Shown here: positions 5,090 through 6,250 of the stretch, piece after piece | Position numbering within the stretch: the stretch's first letter is position 1 | Layout of the letters: the number at the start of each line of letters is the position of its first letter | Source of the DNA: an uncultured Bacilli bacterium | GTDB lineage: Bacteria; Bacillota_I; Bacilli_A; RF39; UBA660 | Direction: 5' to 3' | Length of the DNA stretch: 6,250 bases | NCBI GenBank assembly: GCA_934086775.1 | Contig: CAKOIJ010000038.1 | Location: 1 to 6,250 of the forward strand | Position numbers and translations under genes: made by a program | Notes under the pieces: model-generated | Databases searched by the model: none | Told to the model about the DNA's origin: nothing | What the model saw: only the letters and a program-made list of their open reading frames with translations

Positions 5090-6057
5090 TTCTTTTCTAT
5101 TAAGAAAGTTAACATACTTTCCTTATCCTTATTACCACATATAATATCGCTTATCAAATCTATAATAGGCATTTTAACTTTTTCTTTTTTAATTAAATCT
5201 TTTATTGATTTAAGTGTATATAAACCTTCCACTGTTGTATTTAAAGCATAATCTTTAGCTTCATTTAACTTACCTTCTCCAATTAACTTTCCATAAGAAT
5301 AATTTCTACTATTTGTACTAGTACAAGTCATTAAAATATCTCCAAACCCAGCATAAGAAAGAATAGTTTTTTTATTACCACCTATTGCATCAATTAATTC
5401 TTTAATATCATTTAAAGCCTCAGTTAGAAAAAGTGCTTTAGTTGAATCAAGCGCACCCATTCCTCCAAGCATTCCAGAAGCAATAGCCATTACATTCTTA
5501 ATTGCTCCACATATTTGAACGCCAATTATATCCTGGGTATCTCTAAATTTAGTAATATTACTAGACAAAGTACCCTTAATAAACTCTTTAGTATCACTAT
5601 TAGTTGTAGCAAGAGTAAACGCAATTGGTGTATCAGTTATAATATCAACAGCAAAAGTAGGCCCGCTCATAACTGCTATTTTATTAGTTCTAATATTTCT
5701 ATCAACGATTTCAGTTAAAAACAAACACGTATCATTTTCTATACCCTTAGTTGCAATAAGCACATGTGCATCATCACTAATATACTTACTTACTTTTTTA
5801 GTTACTTCATCAAAGCAAACTGCAGGAAGAGCAAAAATAATTAACCTACTATTCTTAACCGCACTTTTAACATTATAAGTAAACTTAATATCTATAGGCA
5901 CTTTATAACCTTTTAACTTATCACTAATTCTTTTCTCATTTAAAAAATTAACTTCTTCCTTATTATTAGAATAACATATAACTTCATGACCATTTTTAAT
6001 TAATCTAGATGCTAGCGATATCCCATAAGCACCAGATCCTATAATACATACTTTCAT
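5086..6057 (-). CDS. gpsA: NAD(P)-dependent glycerol-3-phosphate dehydrogenase GpsA
   Basis: GpsA reduces dihydroxyacetone phosphate to sn-glycerol 3-phosphate, the backbone for phospholipids, in the cytoplasm. The 323 residues match the usual length. Visible are the Rossmann motif GSGAYG (7-12), ALPAV (76-80), ATKGIE (102-107), SGPTFAVD (131-138), the catalytic lysine K187 in CGAIKNVMAIASG, YAGFGDILMTCTST (235-248) with D240, SRN (250-252) for substrate phosphate, and TTVEGLYT (274-281). Where many GpsA proteins read TRGLxE in the helix after the glycine turn, this one reads LTEALND (211-217), so it belongs to a divergent subgroup. Start ATG 6055-6057 has AAGGAG (6063-6068) five bases upstream. 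The gene overlaps the upstream membrane gene by ATGA and the downstream HEPN gene by ATGA, so it is the middle cistron of a tightly coupled operon. Confidence 0.93.
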   Translation of the reverse strand: MKVCIIGSGAYGISLASRLIKNGHEVICYSNNKEEVNFLNEKRISDKLKGYKVPIDIKFTYNVKSAVKNSRLIIFALPAVCFDEVTKKVSKYISDDAHVLIATKGIENDTCLFLTEIVDRNIRTNKIAVMSGPTFAVDIITDTPIAFTLATTNSDTKEFIKGTLSSNITKFRDTQDIIGVQICGAIKNVMAIASGMLGGMGALDSTKALFLTEALNDIKELIDAIGGNKKTILSYAGFGDILMTCTSTNSRNYSYGKLIGEGKLNEAKDYALNTTVEGLYTLKSIKDLIKKEKVKMPIIDLISDIICGNKDKESMLTFLIEKK

Positions 6058-6250
6058 TTCTTCTCCTTCTTTGTAAAAATAACATTTGTCTTAAATACCA
6101 AAAATAATATTATAAACATTAACAAAATATAAAAAATTACCATTTCTTTTTTCTTACCTATTGCATAAAAAACTGTAACTACACTAAATATAATATCTAC
6201 TAAATAAATAACTATTATTGTTTTCCTTGTACTTAATTTCTTTAATAACT
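6054..6250 (-). CDS. Small membrane protein, C-terminal 64 residues (partial)
   Basis: An open frame enters from the right edge and ends at TGA (6054-6056), overlapping the gpsA ATG as ATGA. The visible 64 residues start LLKKLSTRKT and contain two hydrophobic helices, about 11-30 (IIVIYLVDIIFSV onward) and about 36-53 (MVIFYILLMFIILFLVF). A short GKKKE loop lies between them, and the tail is KTNVIFTKKEKK. The charge pattern fits an integral membrane protein with a cytoplasmic, lysine-rich C-terminus. It is not clearly the PlsY acyltransferase often found near gpsA, as no PlsY motif is visible, and I assign no family. A gpsA Shine-Dalgarno site lies inside its last codons. Confidence 0.7.
   Translation of the reverse strand, partial: LLKKLSTRKTIIVIYLVDIIFSVVTVFYAIGKKKEMVIFYILLMFIILFLVFKTNVIFTKKEKK
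6063..6068 (-). promoter_or_regulatory. Shine-Dalgarno site of gpsA
   Basis: AAGGAG on the minus strand, five bases before the gpsA ATG. It is embedded in the last codons (KKEKK) of the membrane protein gene, supporting reinitiation or coupling at the ATGA overlap. Confidence 0.75.

Noticed and set aside
5515..5718. 67-codon plus-strand open frame
   Set aside because: It is antisense to well-conserved gpsA sequence and has no recognisable domain.

Overview
This window looks like chromosomal DNA of a strongly A+T-rich Bacillota-type bacterium. The gene set and protein style suggest a gut Bacilli or Erysipelotrichia/RF39-like lineage, but the lineage is an inference. Trp is encoded by TGG where it occurs (for example W28 of the Fic-type gene and W90 of the Zn-PLC-like gene, counted from its upstream GTG). 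gpsA and the upstream membrane gene end at TGA, so the standard bacterial code fits. All supported genes lie on the minus strand, so transcription runs from the right end of the window to the left.

Right part (6250 to 3398): one compact operon. It holds the 3' end of a small two-helix membrane protein, then gpsA (glycerol-3-phosphate dehydrogenase), then a 563-residue protein I cannot assign to a named family. The genes are joined by two ATGA stop/start overlaps, so translation is probably coupled. The last protein carries two widely separated R-N-x3-H-G motifs, at residues 117-123 and 493-499, in similar sequence settings. It therefore looks like a tandem HEPN (candidate ribonuclease) protein with a coiled-coil-like region before the second HEPN. 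This is the most interesting item in the window. The operon ends at a hairpin terminator whose loop contains the HEPN gene's stop codon.

Middle part (3376 to 1466): tsaB-rimI-tsaD, starting at an extended -10 promoter just past that terminator. TsaB and TsaD are the core of the tRNA t6A37 modification machinery. RimI is the companion N-acetyltransferase often encoded with them. Stop and start codons overlap at both junctions. The RimI is unusually short and lacks the usual N-terminal helices.

Left part (1373 to 1): a monocistronic gene for a Zn-dependent phospholipase C-like protein, with a promoter very like that of tsaB. Next comes an about 100-nt putative small RNA with near-consensus promoter and GC-rich terminator. 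A non-coding stretch follows, holding a large inverted repeat, an inner palindrome and a perfect 12-bp tandem repeat. At the left edge is the start of a Fic-type protein with an N-terminal VbhA-like antitoxin segment, under its own strong promoter. The repeats and the toxin-antitoxin type gene suggest a mobile or accessory segment beginning left of about position 500, but no integrase is visible.
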